Source: Schaalia odontolytica
GTDB taxonomy: Bacteria > Actinomycetota > Actinomycetes > Actinomycetales > Actinomycetaceae
Assembly (NCBI RefSeq): GCF_031191545.1
Contig: NZ_CP133472.1
Span: 868,001 to 932,000 of the forward strand
Length of the DNA stretch: 64,000 nt
Direction of reading: 5' to 3'
The notes below the pieces were generated by a model. That model was not told the DNA's origin and did no database searches. It saw nothing but the letters and a program-made list of their open reading frames with translations. The position numbers were made by a program, and so were the translations under genes. Of the stretch, positions 8,770 to 16,233 are shown piece after piece. The stretch's first letter is position 1, and each line of letters opens with the position of its first letter.

Positions 8770-9207
8770 ATGTCCCTGAAATCACTCCTTCCCGCAGCGG
8801 CCGCCCTCGCCGTCGCCGCCCTGGCCCTCACCGGCTGTTCTCAGAACGCCACCGTGTCCGGTGGCGACTCCTCCGCCCCCGCTGCATCCTCCTCCGAGGG
8901 CGCGGACCACTCGGGCCACGACCACTCCAACAAGTCCCAGGACAAGACCTACACCATTGAGGTGTCCGACTCGCACGTCGACATCCCCGAGGGCACCACG
9001 ACCGTCGTGGTCAACGGCTCGAACAACCACATCGAGGGCGACAACGTCACCGAGATCACAGTCAACGGCTCGAACAACGCCATCGCCGTCGACTCTGTCG
9101 GCAAGGTATCCTTCACGGGCTCGAACAATACGATTCAGTATGACAACGGAAACGCCCCGCAGACCGGAAACGATTCCGGCGCGAATAACACAGTCACCAA
9201 GGACTAA
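8770..9207 (+). CDS. DUF3060-type lipoprotein
   Basis: A 145-aa secreted lipoprotein with lipobox LTGC. After a Ser/Ala linker comes a histidine-rich stretch (DHSGHDHSNK) that could bind a metal ion. The rest is a set of VNGSNNHI, VNGSNNAI and FTGSNNTI units spaced about 20 residues apart, the short beta repeat I associate with DUF3060 proteins. An AAAGAGAGA ribosome site precedes the ATG. It follows OmpA-like paralog 4 closely and is ended by two strong hairpins. Its function is unknown; the shared operon suggests a surface role together with the OmpA-like proteins. Confidence 0.8.
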   Translation: MSLKSLLPAAAALAVAALALTGCSQNATVSGGDSSAPAASSSEGADHSGHDHSNKSQDKTYTIEVSDSHVDIPEGTTTVVVNGSNNHIEGDNVTEITVNGSNNAIAVDSVGKVSFTGSNNTIQYDNGNAPQTGNDSGANNTVTKD

Positions 9208-9219
9208 CACTTCTAGCAG

Positions 9220-9256
9220 TTGAGGGGTGGCGCGCATGATGCGTGCCACCCCTCAA
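9220..9256 (+). terminator. Hairpin after the DUF3060 gene
   Basis: Near-perfect 18-base arms (starting TTGAGGGGTGGC) with almost no loop. The right arm contains CCCCTCAATGC, which recurs in the repeat elements near 12950 and 46050. Confidence 0.65.
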
Positions 9257-9262
9257 TGCATA

Positions 9263-9307
9263 CATACAAATTGTGGGCACGCGACTCGCGTGCCCACAAT
9301 TTGTATG
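9263..9307. terminator. Bidirectional hairpin between convergent genes
   Basis: Perfect 21-bp arms (core TTGTGGGCACGCG) around a 3-base loop. It separates the rightward lipoprotein gene from the leftward lsr2 gene and can serve both. Confidence 0.8.
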
Positions 9308-9314
9308 GCTAATC

Positions 9315-9644
9315 TCAGGCCTGAGCCTTGCGGTAGTCCTCAACAATCGAGGCAGGAATACGCCCACGCTCAGACAGCTCGTATCCTTCTTCCTTTGCCC
9401 ACGCGCGAATCTTCGCAGTCTCGAGGCGCTGGGCGGGGTTACCGGCGTTGCCGCGGCGTCGGGTCGAACCCGTCTTACGGCCAGCCTTAATGTACGGTTG
9501 GATCGCTTCCGCGAATTCTTCGAAATGGGCGCGGTTCAGATCAATTTCGTAGGACGCGCCATTGAACGCAAAACGGACGGTCTGGTCGGCGGGGGTGCCG
9601 TCGAAATCATCGACGACTTCCACAATCTTCTTCGTCTTCTTCAT
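9315..9644 (-). CDS. lsr2: Lsr2-family nucleoid-associated silencer
   Basis: Lsr2 is the actinobacterial counterpart of H-NS. It bridges DNA and silences AT-rich, often foreign, genes. The 109-aa product has the N-terminal dimerisation domain (VEVVDDFDGTPADQTVRFAF with YEIDL) and the C-terminal DNA-binding domain, with an AT-hook-like RGRIPASIVEDY motif that reads the minor groove. A GAAAGGAA ribosome site precedes the ATG at 9644. The gene is transcribed alone from an AT-rich region shared with the divergent marR gene. It is relevant to the AT-rich island at 15.6-19.9 kb, a natural target for such a protein. Confidence 0.95.
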   Translation of the reverse strand: MKKTKKIVEVVDDFDGTPADQTVRFAFNGASYEIDLNRAHFEEFAEAIQPYIKAGRKTGSTRRRGNAGNPAQRLETAKIRAWAKEEGYELSERGRIPASIVEDYRKAQA

Positions 9645-9709
9645 GATGTCGTTCCTTTCACGGAAATGGGAGTCGGAATTAATAAACTGCTCAATTCACT
9701 ACAATTAGG

Positions 9710-9766
9710 GTAACTCACATTTAAGAGATGTTGTCAACAGTTAGTTTGAAAAGGAACGTGAGTTAC
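9710..9766. promoter_or_regulatory. Inverted repeat GTAACTCAC...GTGAGTTAC in the lsr2/marR intergenic region
   Basis: Two perfect 9-base arms at 9710-9718 and 9758-9766, 39 bases apart, in an AT-rich divergent promoter region. An 11-base palindrome TGTTGTCAACA lies between them (9729-9739). Candidate operators for the MarR-type protein or for Lsr2 itself. Confidence 0.4.
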
Positions 9767-9867
9767 GCTTCACCGATTTATTGGTCGGAGTAATTGAAAG
9801 TTATACTCGTAGACACCCGGAGGCCAACGCGGCCTCACCGAGACGCAGCACCATCCGAGGAGAACCA

Positions 9868-10329
9868 GTGAGCCGAGCACACCACTCCCGAGCGGCGGCC
9901 TGGGAGCTCTACTTCACGACGACGGCGCGCCTCACCGAACGCATCGAAGTTGCCCTCAAGTGCCAGGCCGGCCTGTCGATGCCCGAATACTCCGTGCTAC
10001 TTATGACCGACCGCGCCGGCGAGGAAGGCGTTCGCCCGTCCCGCCTGGCCCACCAGGTTGTCTTCTCGCGCTCGCGACTCACCCACACGATGAAGCGCCT
10101 CGAATCCCGTGGCCTCATTGAGCGACGTCCGTGCGAGGGCGATGGCCGCGGAGGCCTTGTTTTCCTCACCGCGGAGGGCAAGCGTCTCTTCGACGAGGCC
10201 GCGATCGTTCAGCGCGACGTCATTCGCCGTCTCTTTCTCGACGACATCTCGCCCGAGGAAATCGACATGCTCACCGGACTATTCACGCGGGTGAGCGAAC
10301 GCCTCGATTCCAACAAGCCATGCCAGTGA
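9868..10329 (+). CDS. MarR-family transcription regulator
   Basis: A 153-aa winged-helix protein. The recognition region (RPSRLAHQVVFSRSRLTHTM followed by KRLESRGLIERR) and the wing (GDGRGGLVFLTAEGKRL) are typical for MarR. I chose the GTG at 9868, which has GAGGAGAA upstream; the frame can be read from a TTG at 9781, but that stretch has no MarR character. The stop overlaps the start of the clc gene, so regulator and channel are translationally coupled, and the regulator may respond to a ligand linked to anion transport. The ligand is unknown. Confidence 0.85.
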   Translation: MSRAHHSRAAAWELYFTTTARLTERIEVALKCQAGLSMPEYSVLLMTDRAGEEGVRPSRLAHQVVFSRSRLTHTMKRLESRGLIERRPCEGDGRGGLVFLTAEGKRLFDEAAIVQRDVIRRLFLDDISPEEIDMLTGLFTRVSERLDSNKPCQ

Positions 10330-11570
10330 GCACGCGCCGCCTCACAGCAGCAACACTTTTCACTGGGGTCATCGCCGGCCTCGTCGGCCTGGCATGTAAG
10401 CACGTCCTCCACTGGATCCAAGCGCTCGCCTGGGACATGCACGCGGGCACGCTGCTCGAGGCGGCGAGCGCCACCTCCCCCACCCGACGCATTGCCGTTC
10501 TCACCCTCGGCGGACTGATCGGTGCCCTGTCCTGGTTCCTGCTCTTCCGACGCAACAAGGCCATCACCTCCGTGTCGGCCGCGGTTGACGGCACCACCAT
10601 GCCTCCCCTGCGCACCACCTGGCACGCCCTCACCCAGATCCTCATCGTGGGCCTGGGGGCGTCCCTCGGACGCGAGGTCGCACCGCGAGAGATGGCCGCC
10701 GCCTTCAGTGCCGCCGTCGCCGACCGCCTCGGCCTCACCCCCGACGATCGCCGCATCATCGTCGCCAGCGCGGCGGGCGCGGGCCTGGCCGCTGTCTACT
10801 CGATCCCCCTGTCTGGCGCGATCTACGCGCTCGAGATCCTCCTCGTCTCCCGCTCGGGGCGCGCCGTCGCCCCCGCTATTCTTACCTCGGGCATCGCCGT
10901 TCTCATGTCCACGGGATTCACGAGGCCGGAGGCCTTCTACGCAGTTCCGCCCCTTACACCGTCCCTGTCCCTGACCGTCTTCGCCGCGATCGCCGGACCT
11001 CTGTTCGGCGCTGCCGGGTGGGCATTCAAGAAGGCCGTGGCGGCCACCAGCGCCGACCGTCCGCGCGACTGGCGCTTGCTCGTGGCGCTCCCCATCGCTT
11101 CCCTCCTCGTTGGCGTGACGTCCGTGTGGGTACCCTCCGTCGTCGGCAACGGGCAGGCCAGCGCACAGACGCAATTCGACGCAACGTGGGCTGGCGGCGC
11201 CGGGCTCGCGTTCGCCCTGGCGGTGCTCCTCGCGAAGACCGCCACGACGCTCCTCACGATCCGCGCGGGAGGCTGGGGCGGCGTCCTGACCCCCGCCGTC
11301 GCTCTCGGCGCGGGCCTCGGTGCCCTCATTGGCCTGCCGTGGGCCACCGCGTGGCCGGGTTCTCAGATCGCGGCCTTCGCGTTCCTCGGCGCAGCCGCGT
11401 TCCTGGGCGCATCCATGAACGCTCCTTTTACCGGCCTCATCCTGGTCATTGAGTTCACCGCGCAGGGCCCCACGATCCTCGTTCCCGCCGCGCTCGCCGT
11501 CGGTGGCGCAACCGCTGCTACCGCCTGGCTGAGCCGCCGGCCTTCACTGGGCCGCAACGCCCGCGAGTAA
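10320..11570 (+). CDS. ClC-family chloride channel/antiporter
   Basis: About 416 residues with ten or more hydrophobic segments. The signature regions are present: GLGASLGREVAPRE (a variant of the GREGP filter that keeps the gating glutamate), AAVYSIPLSGAIYALE, GGWGGVLTPAVALGAGLGA (the GGxFxP region) and GASMNAPFTGLILVIEFT. ClC proteins move chloride or exchange it for protons and help acid tolerance or membrane potential. The ATG at 10320 overlaps the marR stop; a GTG at 10326 is the other possible start. Co-transcribed with the MarR regulator. Confidence 0.9.
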   Translation: MPVSTRRLTAATLFTGVIAGLVGLACKHVLHWIQALAWDMHAGTLLEAASATSPTRRIAVLTLGGLIGALSWFLLFRRNKAITSVSAAVDGTTMPPLRTTWHALTQILIVGLGASLGREVAPREMAAAFSAAVADRLGLTPDDRRIIVASAAGAGLAAVYSIPLSGAIYALEILLVSRSGRAVAPAILTSGIAVLMSTGFTRPEAFYAVPPLTPSLSLTVFAAIAGPLFGAAGWAFKKAVAATSADRPRDWRLLVALPIASLLVGVTSVWVPSVVGNGQASAQTQFDATWAGGAGLAFALAVLLAKTATTLLTIRAGGWGGVLTPAVALGAGLGALIGLPWATAWPGSQIAAFAFLGAAAFLGASMNAPFTGLILVIEFTAQGPTILVPAALAVGGATAATAWLSRRPSLGRNARE

Positions 11571-11626
11571 CCACCTGGGCACACCGGCCTCGCACCTGCC
11601 CATCCCGGGATCCGGCAGGGCTGACG

Positions 11627-12829
11627 TCAGATCTGCGCGAGCGCCTGCTCCAGGTCCTTGATCAGGTCGTTTGCATCCTCCAGGCCCACCGCGAGGCGCA
11701 GCAGCGTACCCGGCACGCCGCCCACGCCACCCACCCGCGTCGAATGGGTCATGATCGCCGGGTGCTCGATGAGGGACTCCGGCGCACCCAGGGACGCAGC
11801 GAGCGCGAATAGGCTCGTGCGAGTCGTCAGCTCTATCGCCGCCTCCTCTGAGGCGACCTGGAAGGAGAGCACACCGCCTACGCCCGCCGGGTTCTGGCGC
11901 TTCGCCAGCTCATATCCCGGGTCTGAGGCCAGCCCCGGATAGTGGACCGCGCTCACCTTGTGGTGGCTGGCCAGGAACTCGGCGACCTTCTGCGCGTTTT
12001 CGCAGTGACGCTCCACCCGCAGGGCCAGCGTCTTGAGTCCTCGGTGCGCCAGGTAGGTGTCGCGCGGGGAGGGCACGTGACCGAGTGCCATCTGGAGCTT
12101 CACGGCCTCGGCGGCGGCGGCTCGCTCGCCGAAGAAAGGCTCGACGTGACAGGGAAGCTCCAGGCCGTCGCGCAGGACGAAGGCGCCGCCGACCACGTCG
12201 GAATGGCCGCCCACGTACTTGGTCGTCGAGTGCACGACGACATCGGCGCCCAGCTCGAGGGGACGCTGCAGGACGGGCGTCGCGAAGGTGTTGTCGACGA
12301 TCAGCAAGCCGCCTACCTCATGCGTGAGGGCGGCGATCGCCGCGATGTCCGTGACCAGCAGGAACGGGTTCGAGGGCGTCTCGACCCACACAATCTGGGG
12401 GCGCTGGCGCCGAATCACGCGCTCGGCTTCGGCCAGGTCGGTCAGGTCCACGGCCTCGGAGGTGATGCCTTCGGCCGGCTTGATGACGCTCAAGAGCTTG
12501 TGAGTACCCCCGTACACGTCGGTCGAGTGCACGACGTGGTCGCCGGGGCGCGCCAGCAGTCGGATCACCGTATCCTCGGCGCTCATGCCCGACGGGAACG
12601 CAAAGCCGCGCGTCGCGCCCTCCATGGCCGCGAGCGCGCCGGCAAACGCGTTGGTCGTCGGGTTGCCGCAGCGCCCGTACTCGTAGCCGTCACGTAGCTC
12701 GCCGGGGCGGTCCTGCACGAAAGTCGAGGCGACATGGATCGGAGGCACCACGTCTCCCGTCACCGGATCAGGATCGAACTCGGTGTGGATAGCCAGCGTG
12801 GCGAGGCTCGTACAGTCAGGCGTGCTCAT
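11627..12829 (-). CDS. metB: Trans-sulfuration PLP enzyme (cystathionine gamma-synthase/lyase family)
   Basis: The 400-aa protein has the Cys/Met-metabolism PLP-enzyme fold. It shows YEYGRCGNPTTNAF near the N-terminus, SGMSAEDTV, DVYGGTHKL, the PLP aspartate in VDNTFATP, and the Schiff-base lysine in HSTTKYVGGHSD. The C-terminal TRVGGVGGVPGTLLRLAVGLE closes the substrate pocket. Synthase and lyase cannot be separated with certainty from the sequence, so the symbol is the likeliest of two. The TAGCGT hexamer six bases before the ATG suggests a leaderless mRNA. It runs convergently to clc. Confidence 0.85.
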   Translation of the reverse strand: MSTPDCTSLATLAIHTEFDPDPVTGDVVPPIHVASTFVQDRPGELRDGYEYGRCGNPTTNAFAGALAAMEGATRGFAFPSGMSAEDTVIRLLARPGDHVVHSTDVYGGTHKLLSVIKPAEGITSEAVDLTDLAEAERVIRRQRPQIVWVETPSNPFLLVTDIAAIAALTHEVGGLLIVDNTFATPVLQRPLELGADVVVHSTTKYVGGHSDVVGGAFVLRDGLELPCHVEPFFGERAAAAEAVKLQMALGHVPSPRDTYLAHRGLKTLALRVERHCENAQKVAEFLASHHKVSAVHYPGLASDPGYELAKRQNPAGVGGVLSFQVASEEAAIELTTRTSLFALAASLGAPESLIEHPAIMTHSTRVGGVGGVPGTLLRLAVGLEDANDLIKDLEQALAQI

Positions 12830-12835
12830 GCGTCC

Positions 12836-12841
12836 ACGCTA
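12836..12841 (-). promoter_or_regulatory. -10 box placed for a leaderless metB mRNA
   Basis: On the reverse strand TAGCGT (TANNNT type) ends six bases before the ATG at 12829. No ribosome site lies between. Confidence 0.45.
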
Positions 12842-12939
12842 GAAGGCCAGGCCCCCCCACGCCGAAGGATTTCGCCGAACGGTCAATTGTGACAGCCCTC
12901 GGCGGGCAGCTGACTGCGGCCCGGCCACTGAAACCGATA

Positions 12940-13045
12940 ACTGGTGGCGCGAACCCCTCAATGCGCGGCTAAACCCCAATGGTAGGAGTGTGGGCGCTGC
13001 GCCCACGGTGCCACCTATCGGGTTAGCGTGCGCATGAAGGGGCCG
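12940..13045. repeat. Intergenic repeat element, copy A (inverted arms around a GC hairpin)
   Basis: A perfect hairpin GTGGGCG-CTG-CGCCCAC (12989-13005) is flanked on both sides, in opposite orientation, by AACCCC-type units. These are AACCCCTCAATGCGC and AAACCCCAATGG on the left, and the complements of AACCCGATAGGTGG and a GCGC unit on the right. The same units and a similar hairpin occur at 46021-46118. Confidence 0.6.
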
Positions 13046-13111
13046 AGGCCACCACCCGTAGTACCACCACCTAGAAGGCTCGGGCTCTACCCATCGGACC
13101 CACGTGCGCGC

Positions 13112-14155
13112 CTACACCCAGCCGGCGAGGGCGATGCGCGCCTGTTCCTCCAAGGACGCGACCGCACCTTCGGAGTCATTGCCCCACGGCACGTAATGGA
13201 AGTCGCCACCCCCGGCCTCGATAAAGGTCTCACGGTTCAGCTGGTCGATCTCTTCGAGCGTCTCCAGGCAATCCGCCATGAAGCCCGGACAGATGACGTC
13301 CACGCGCGGGCAATGCTCAGCGCCGAGGCGCTCGACCTCCTCGATCGTCTGCGGGCCCAACCACTGCGCAGGGCCAAACACGGACTGGAAGGTGGCCGTC
13401 AGGGTGCCCATCGCCAGTCCCAAGCGCGACTCGAGGGCCGCGACCGTGCGGCGACACTCGGATCGATAGGGGTCCCCGGCCTTGTCCATGGCGACCGGGA
13501 TCGAATGGAAGGACACCACGACCCGGTCGCCCGTCAGGAAGTTCGGGCGACCCACGCGCTCCCAGTGCTTCTCGAGAGCGGTCGCGAGGGCGTCAATGTA
13601 GGCGGGAGCCGCCGGGAAGGAGCGGTGCAGGCGCAGCTCAAAACCGTCGCGGTTTCGTCCAATCCACTGAGCGACGGCATCGTTGATCGCCGTCACCGTC
13701 GAGGCCGCGTACTGCGGGTATGCGGGCAGGATCGCCACGCGGCGCACGCCCTTCGCGTGCAGACGGTCCAGGACCGAGCCGATCGAGGGCTGGCCGTAGC
13801 GCATCGCGACCTCGACGCGCACGCCCTCCAGGCGCTCGTCCAGCAGTCGGGCCTGCTCGCGCGTGTAGTGCATGAGCGGCGAGCCCTCCTCCAGCCAGAT
13901 ACTGCGGTATTTGCCGGCAACCTCGCGCGGTCGCACTCGCAAGATGATGCCCTCGAGGACGGGCTTCCACAGGAGCGGGCTCATCTCGATGACGCGCCGG
14001 TCGGAGAGGAATTCGCGCAGGAAAGTGCGCACCGGGCCGGGTTCGGGGGCGGTCGGCGTCCCCAGGTTGACCAGAACAAGGGCAGGCTGAGCCTCTCCGT
14101 GCTGCGCATGGATCGACGGTGAAGTGGTGGCTGCTGCGTCCTGGGAGTTCGTCAC
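13112..14155 (-). CDS. hemH: Ferrochelatase
   Basis: It inserts iron into a porphyrin at the end of heme synthesis. The 347-aa protein has LVNLGTPTAPEPGPVRTFLR at its N-terminus, LPAYPQYAASTV, the region VVVSFHSIPVAMDKAGDPY, then TFQSVFGPAQWLGPQT and CPGFMADCLETLEEI. These last blocks look like the proteobacterial protoheme ferrochelatases rather than the Gram-positive coproporphyrin type. The usual FSxHGxP has become SFHSIP, keeping the histidine. The start is a GTG at 14155 with no better start in frame. A TAGGCT box six bases upstream suggests a leaderless mRNA. The product serves heme enzymes such as NarI. Confidence 0.92.
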   Translation of the reverse strand: MTNSQDAAATTSPSIHAQHGEAQPALVLVNLGTPTAPEPGPVRTFLREFLSDRRVIEMSPLLWKPVLEGIILRVRPREVAGKYRSIWLEEGSPLMHYTREQARLLDERLEGVRVEVAMRYGQPSIGSVLDRLHAKGVRRVAILPAYPQYAASTVTAINDAVAQWIGRNRDGFELRLHRSFPAAPAYIDALATALEKHWERVGRPNFLTGDRVVVSFHSIPVAMDKAGDPYRSECRRTVAALESRLGLAMGTLTATFQSVFGPAQWLGPQTIEEVERLGAEHCPRVDVICPGFMADCLETLEEIDQLNRETFIEAGGGDFHYVPWGNDSEGAVASLEEQARIALAGWV

Positions 14156-14161
14156 TCCTCC

Positions 14162-14167
14162 AGCCTA
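14162..14167 (-). promoter_or_regulatory. -10 box placed for a leaderless hemH mRNA
   Basis: On the reverse strand TAGGCT ends six bases before the GTG start at 14155. The GGAGGA between them is too close to the start to act as a normal ribosome site. Confidence 0.45.
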
Positions 14168-14228
14168 GTGTTCACGCTCGCCTGTGTCGCTGACTCGGTG
14201 TCACCTCCCGCGCGGGCACGGACACGAA

Positions 14229-14257
14229 GGTGCCCCGCCTGTGACAGGCGGGGCACC
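14229..14257. terminator. Hairpin after dps
   Basis: Perfect 13-bp arms (GGTGCCCCGCCTG) around a 3-base loop, downstream of the leftward dps gene. No strong T-run follows. Confidence 0.7.
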
Positions 14258-14314
14258 CCAGTAGTAGTCACGCGAAGTAACTCGACTCGCTGCCTCCTGA
14301 CGGAGGCGTCAGGC

Positions 14315-14785
14315 TCAGGCCTGGCCGTTCTGCGAACGGATGAACCACGCCTGCTGCTCGAGGCGGCGGATGTAGTCGTTGAGGATGTCTGCGGAGGCGG
14401 AGTCCTCGGCGTCGACCTTCTCGTGAACCTGACGCATGGTGCTGACAGCCGCGTTGATGGCGGCGAGGGCGAGTTCCTCGGCGTCATCGGTCTTGATGAT
14501 CGTCTCGGGGACGGTCGGCAGGGTGTTGCGCTGGGCGACGACCTCGGGCAGGCCATTGGGGACGACCTGGAGGGCGCGCATGCGCTCGGCGACCTCGTCG
14601 GAGGCCTCGCGGGCGATGCCCACGACCTCGTCGAGGTAGAGGTGCAGCGAGCGGAAGCCCTCGCCGGTGATGTTCCAGTGCAGCTGCTTTCCCACGAGAG
14701 ACAGCGCGGTCACATCGGTGAGAACCTTCTGCAGGTTGCCTGCGAGAACGTCGGAAGCCTTGAAACCGGTGGACTCAACGGTCAT
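14315..14785 (-). CDS. dps: Dps-family ferritin-like DNA protection protein
   Basis: Dps forms a 12-mer shell that oxidises and stores iron and shields DNA from peroxide. The 156-aa product shows the inter-subunit ferroxidase residues in KQLHWNITGEGFRSLHLYLDE (split here: LHWN, then FRSLHLYLDE) and DEVAERM. The C-terminus carries LEQQAWFIRSQ, a common Dps ending. The ATG at 14785 has an AGGAGAAAC site upstream; the longer frame to 14896 lacks Dps character. An IdeR/DtxR-like iron box lies about 200 bases upstream (14988-15006). Confidence 0.94.
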   Translation of the reverse strand: MTVESTGFKASDVLAGNLQKVLTDVTALSLVGKQLHWNITGEGFRSLHLYLDEVVGIAREASDEVAERMRALQVVPNGLPEVVAQRNTLPTVPETIIKTDDAEELALAAINAAVSTMRQVHEKVDAEDSASADILNDYIRRLEQQAWFIRSQNGQA

Positions 14786-15271
14786 GTTGTTTCTCCTGTC
14801 CATGTGTATGAGGTACGGGGCTTGCCCTTGTGGGGCCATGCCCGTCAGACACATCCATCTTGGTCCTTTAGTCCCGACATTTCTAGCGCTATCCACCCTT
14901 TGGTCAGATGTTTCACTATCGTCACGGAACAGGGAATATTCCCCAGAATTCGGCGTTTTTACGTCATTGACGTGTTCTATTTCCAGGCCAGGTTCGCCTT
15001 ACCAAAATTCTTCGAGGCCATAGTAGCCTCATAAGTTCGCTCAAGCACCCGTGACCGGATGTGATGCGCGGGCCGACACACCCCCAACCCCTTTCCTCCG
15101 CCTGCTCAGGCACCTCTGACCACAGGCGACTGGCTAGGTGACATTCTTTACCTGATGGCCATTATCTTTGGAATCACCCGCGCGGGCTAGTGGGCGTGGA
15201 ATAGCCGAGCAAACCGGCGGGGCCAGCGGGCGGTGGCGCGCCGGCATCTCGATGGGACAACAGCCTGGGAG
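14786..15271. other. Intergenic region upstream of dps
   Basis: About 485 bases without a convincing gene. It holds the dps promoter region, including AT-rich sequence near 14930-14960, and the candidate iron box. Beyond about 15150 degraded insertion-sequence DNA begins. Confidence 0.4.
14988..15006. promoter_or_regulatory. Candidate IdeR/DtxR iron box
   Basis: CCAGGTTCGCCTTACCAAA matches the 19-base palindromic consensus TTAGGTTAGCCTAACCTAA at 14 positions by my count. It is about 200 bases upstream of dps, whose product stores iron. Confidence 0.4.
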
Positions 15272-15367
15272 TATGAGGTGTCGCGCGGCACCTATGGTAC
15301 CCCTGACATCCACCGCACTCTGCGACGCTTGGAGATCACCGTGGGCGTGCGGGCAGTCGCAAAGTAG
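15272..15367 (+). pseudogene. IS3-family transposase (orfB) remnant
   Basis: A frame beginning near 15272 reads SRGTYGTPDIHRTLRRL and then ITVGVRAVAK. This is the conserved stretch ahead of the catalytic domain of IS3-family transposases (typical form SRGTYGxPRIHxxLRR...VARLMR). It then meets an in-frame TAG at 15365, where the family has leucine, and continues as MRRQSRTG before a second stop. No catalytic DDE region can be traced downstream. It belongs to a different subgroup from the intact element at 37.8-39.3 kb. It sits at the left edge of the AT-rich island. Confidence 0.65.
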
Positions 15368-15729
15368 ATGCGCCGCCAAAGCCGGACAGGCTGAAACAAA
15401 CACCCGTACCAGAGTGAACGCGGCGGGCGGCCCCCAGTGACCCATGAGGATCACTGGAAGCCGCCTGTTTTGCCCACGGCCCACGCCATATCCCTGGTGG
15501 GACGCGCATCTCGCCTCCCTAAAAGCCGGGTCAGGCCCAGCCCCGTTCAAAGTTCCGGCCGGGCGGCGGGTTTATTCGTGCCTGATATTGCCTGACACCC
15601 AACAATGAGGTGTCGGTCGGGGTACCTCACCTCAATTTGATACTGAGCTCGTCACAGGTTTGACAACCTATGCACTTCAAGACATCCTTCACAGAATAGT
15701 TTCACTTCTCTCTATTTGAAGAGGGCCCT
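15368..15729. other. Transition from GC-rich to AT-rich DNA
   Basis: About 360 bases without a gene. The first half is degraded GC-rich DNA continuing the transposase remnant. From about 15600 the base composition drops and stays low until about 19900. The last 80 bases should carry the promoter of the island genes. Confidence 0.4.
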
Positions 15730-16047
15730 ATGAACCAACCACCGGCCGCAACGACTCAAAATTTCCATACGCTATCTATGGATGTGCACCCACGCATCAT
15801 CGATAGCGCCCTTCTTTCATCACATAGGAGGTACATTATCAAAGGCACACAACGCGGCACCATAGGGGAGCTAGAGCAAGGTCCTTACCTGACATCTCAT
15901 CAAGCTATTCACATTACAATCGTAACTATGCCGTGCAAACAATATGTTTCAAAGGTAACTGTCGACTTCGACTCTTCAACAATTCGGCCGCAGGAGCTAC
16001 ATATACTGTTGGCCAATACCTATCCGAGTCCGATTCCAGAAACCTGA
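15730..16047 (+). CDS. Hypothetical small protein at the head of the AT-rich island
   Basis: I do not recognise this 105-aa product. It starts with an ATG eight bases after GAAGAGGG, a fair ribosome site. It has no signal peptide or membrane segment, is hydrophilic, and ends in YPSPIPET. A second frame (15933-16139) overlaps its last third, so the true product may be one protein with a frameshift, or the region may be a decayed gene. By position it could be a precursor or accessory protein of the following ATP-grasp operon, but nothing in the sequence proves it. Confidence 0.35.
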   Translation: MNQPPAATTQNFHTLSMDVHPRIIDSALLSSHRRYIIKGTQRGTIGELEQGPYLTSHQAIHITIVTMPCKQYVSKVTVDFDSSTIRPQELHILLANTYPSPIPET

Positions 16048-16139
16048 CCCTCTTTGTTTGCCCTGGCGTGGGCTATAGGAACGCTCATATCCTCGTTGGA
16101 AAGCAGATTGACAGCCTAACAATTCATGGATCTCAGTAG
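15933..16139 (+). CDS. Hypothetical overlapping small ORF
   Basis: A 68-aa frame overlapping the end of the 15730-16047 gene in another phase. The product has three cysteines (ICFKGNC, FVCPG) and glycine/serine-rich stretches. The frame stays open upstream of the ATG for at least 20 codons. It might be the C-terminal half of a frameshifted protein, a short peptide, or chance. Confidence 0.2.
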   Translation: MQTICFKGNCRLRLFNNSAAGATYTVGQYLSESDSRNLTLFVCPGVGYRNAHILVGKQIDSLTIHGSQ

Positions 16140-16233
16140 ATCACAACGCTCAACCAACTAGCTCCGCCATGCTGTACAATGTAGTGGAAAGCCGCTTCTT
16201 TTACTCCAAGGTCCACATCTACGCATAAGAAAG

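Noticed and set aside
15134-15550. A 138-codon leftward frame near the island border
   Set aside because: The opposite strand carries a recognisable IS3 transposase fragment, so this frame is a by-product.
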